64,000 nucleotides of DNA, taken from Arcobacteraceae bacterium (GTDB lineage Bacteria > Campylobacterota > Campylobacteria > Campylobacterales > Arcobacteraceae). A program made the position numbers and the translations under genes. Positions 62,823 to 64,000 of the stretch are shown one piece after another. Location of the stretch: assembly GCA_021107755.1 (NCBI GenBank), contig JAIOSF010000003.1, forward strand, positions 1 to 64,000. Direction: 5' to 3'. Within the stretch, counting starts at the first letter, position 1; each line of letters begins with the position of its first letter. Under the pieces are notes generated by a model. The model saw only the letters and a program-made list of their open reading frames with translations. It was not told the DNA's origin and searched no databases.

Positions 62823-64000
62823 ATGAAATTAGCAGATTACGACAGTTTCCCAGATAGGTTACCCATACTTGTAGAGCAATCAATGTTTTTATATCCATTT
62901 ATGATTGCACCTATTTTTATAGAAGATGAGCAAAATATCAACGCAGTTGAATATGCTATAAATAACAACAAACTTATAACAGTAGCTGTAAGTAAAGAGA
63001 AAACAGCAAGTGAATTTTATAATGTTGCAGTTGTAGGAAATATTATGAGAAAAATTACTCTACCAGATGGGAGAGTAAAAGTTTTATTTCAAGGATTAGA
63101 AAAAGTTGAGATAAAAGAGATTGTAAGTGGTTCACCACTTATGGGTATAGTTGATGTATTGCCAAATCTCCCTTTTGATGAAAAAGAGGTTCATGCTATA
63201 CTTGAAATTTTAAAATCAAATATCAACAGACTTTCAAAACTCAATCCAAAATTTCCTGCGGATTTAATCAAAACAATTCAAGAAAGCAGTGACCCTGTTA
63301 GAATTGCTGATTTAGTTTCCTCTGTAATACAAATCACTAATAAAGATGCGTATACTTTGTTTAAAGAGACAAATATTAGTACACGGCTTTTGGGTATTAT
63401 AGAGCATATAAAACAAGATATTGAAACTTTTAAACTTAAAAATGAAATTAATCAAAAAGTAAATACAAACCTAGATAAACACCAAAAAGATTATGTATTA
63501 AGAGAGCAGTTACGAACTATCCAAAAAGAGCTAGGTGGTGATACAAGTAAAGATAAAGAGATACTTGAGTTTAGAAAAAAACTCAAAGCTTTAAAACCAC
63601 ATATGCCAAAAGCTGGATATAAAGAGACAAAAAAACAAATAGATAAACTCAGTCGAATACACCCAGATAGTGGTGATGCTTCTACACTTCAGTCATATAT
63701 AGAAGCTGTTTTAGAGATACCTTTTGGAGAAAAAGTAAAAGAGAAGTTTGATGTAGCACATGTGGAAGACCAACTTAATATTGATCACTATGCACTTAAA
63801 GAGCCAAAAGATAGAATCATAGAGTATTTTGCAGTGAAACAACTTCTTGAACAAAGAGGGATAAAAACAGATAAAGACAATAGTACAGTTCTTTGTTTTG
63901 TAGGACCTCCTGGAGTTGGTAAAACAAGTCTAGCAAACTCAATAGCAAGTGCCCTTGACAGACCACTTGTGAGAATAGCTCTTGGTGGGATGGAAGATGT
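62823..64000 (+). CDS. lon: ATP-dependent protease Lon (N-terminal half, runs off the window)
   Basis: The first 392 codons are seen. ATG 62823 starts MKLADYDSFPDRLPILVEQ, the Lon substrate-binding domain; YVLREQLRTIQKELGGD is the coiled-coil signature; and GPPGVGKTSLANSIA is the Walker A of the AAA+ domain. The ATPase end and the Ser-Lys protease domain lie beyond the window. Lon degrades misfolded proteins and many toxin-antitoxin antitoxins. Confidence 0.95.
   Translation, partial: MKLADYDSFPDRLPILVEQSMFLYPFMIAPIFIEDEQNINAVEYAINNNKLITVAVSKEKTASEFYNVAVVGNIMRKITLPDGRVKVLFQGLEKVEIKEIVSGSPLMGIVDVLPNLPFDEKEVHAILEILKSNINRLSKLNPKFPADLIKTIQESSDPVRIADLVSSVIQITNKDAYTLFKETNISTRLLGIIEHIKQDIETFKLKNEINQKVNTNLDKHQKDYVLREQLRTIQKELGGDTSKDKEILEFRKKLKALKPHMPKAGYKETKKQIDKLSRIHPDSGDASTLQSYIEAVLEIPFGEKVKEKFDVAHVEDQLNIDHYALKEPKDRIIEYFAVKQLLEQRGIKTDKDNSTVLCFVGPPGVGKTSLANSIASALDRPLVRIALGGMED

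Noticed and set aside
1-64000. tRNA, rRNA, complete insertion sequences and CRISPR arrays
   Set aside because: No cloverleaf, rRNA signature, transposase with terminal repeats, or regular repeat-spacer arrays were seen by eye; a covariance-model search would be needed to be certain about small RNAs.

Overview
The window is chromosomal DNA from a very AT-rich member of the Campylobacterota (Epsilonproteobacteria), most likely Arcobacter-like. This is judged from gene content and codon use, not from a database search. Gene density is high, ATGA-type overlaps are frequent, and several starts are TTG or GTG. I see no rRNA, tRNA, CRISPR array, complete insertion sequence or prophage.

Layout. (1) 1-3.0 kb: a small accessory patch holding a frameshifted zinc-finger gene and a hipBA toxin-antitoxin operon preceded by four regularly spaced HipB-type operators. 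(2) 3.0-8.2 kb: dapE, small hypotheticals, a gamma-carbonic-anhydrase-like protein and a large M14 carboxypeptidase. (3) 8.3-28.0 kb: a lipooligosaccharide locus read almost wholly on the minus strand. Conserved ends (waaF-hldE-hldD-msbA on one side, waaE-lpxL-waaC-ppx-ferredoxin on the other) flank a variable middle with an O-antigen ligase-like protein, several GT4 and GT9 glycosyltransferases, a polysaccharide deacetylase and an SGNH hydrolase, with one GT9 gene inverted. (4) 28.1-38.9 kb: a catalytically degenerate serine recombinase, ubiX-coaD-tmk, an EAL protein with dead receiver and GGDEF domains, the three-gene AmmeMemoRadiSam set, metG and two poorly known genes. (5) 39-48 kb: a hypothetical, a divergent SDR/MarR pair, a MoxR ATPase and VWA protein separated by a chemoreceptor gene, an HD protein and cobT-cobU-cobS. 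(6) 48.2-55.4 kb: a deletion scar (5' end of a DUF1924-type cytochrome gene joined to the 3' end of a histidine kinase gene), a PAS-GGDEF-EAL protein, cobQ and an orphan RND transporter. (7) 55.4-59.5 kb: a module with a three-haem cytochrome c peroxidase-like protein, a dihaem cytochrome c, a secreted DsrE-like protein, a Crp/Fnr regulator and a transglutaminase-like protein. A decayed copy of the RND gene's 3' end lies on its far side. (8) 59.6-64 kb: a ParE/RelE-type toxin-antitoxin pair, a small membrane protein, a DUF234 protein, a Fur-family repressor, bamD and the start of lon.

The most interesting part is module 7. Two TGTGA-N6-TCACA palindromes lie between or upstream of its redox genes. 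Each is exactly 21 bp from a -10-like hexamer, and the palindrome between the divergent pair has such a hexamer on both sides. The adjacent Crp/Fnr protein has the RETISR recognition-helix pattern expected for this half-site, so a self-contained regulon can be read from the DNA. Other items of note are the hipBA operator array, the SGNH gene whose catalytic GDSH block lies upstream of any ATG, the cytochrome/histidine-kinase scar splitting the cob genes, and the MoxR/VWA pair interrupted by a chemoreceptor.
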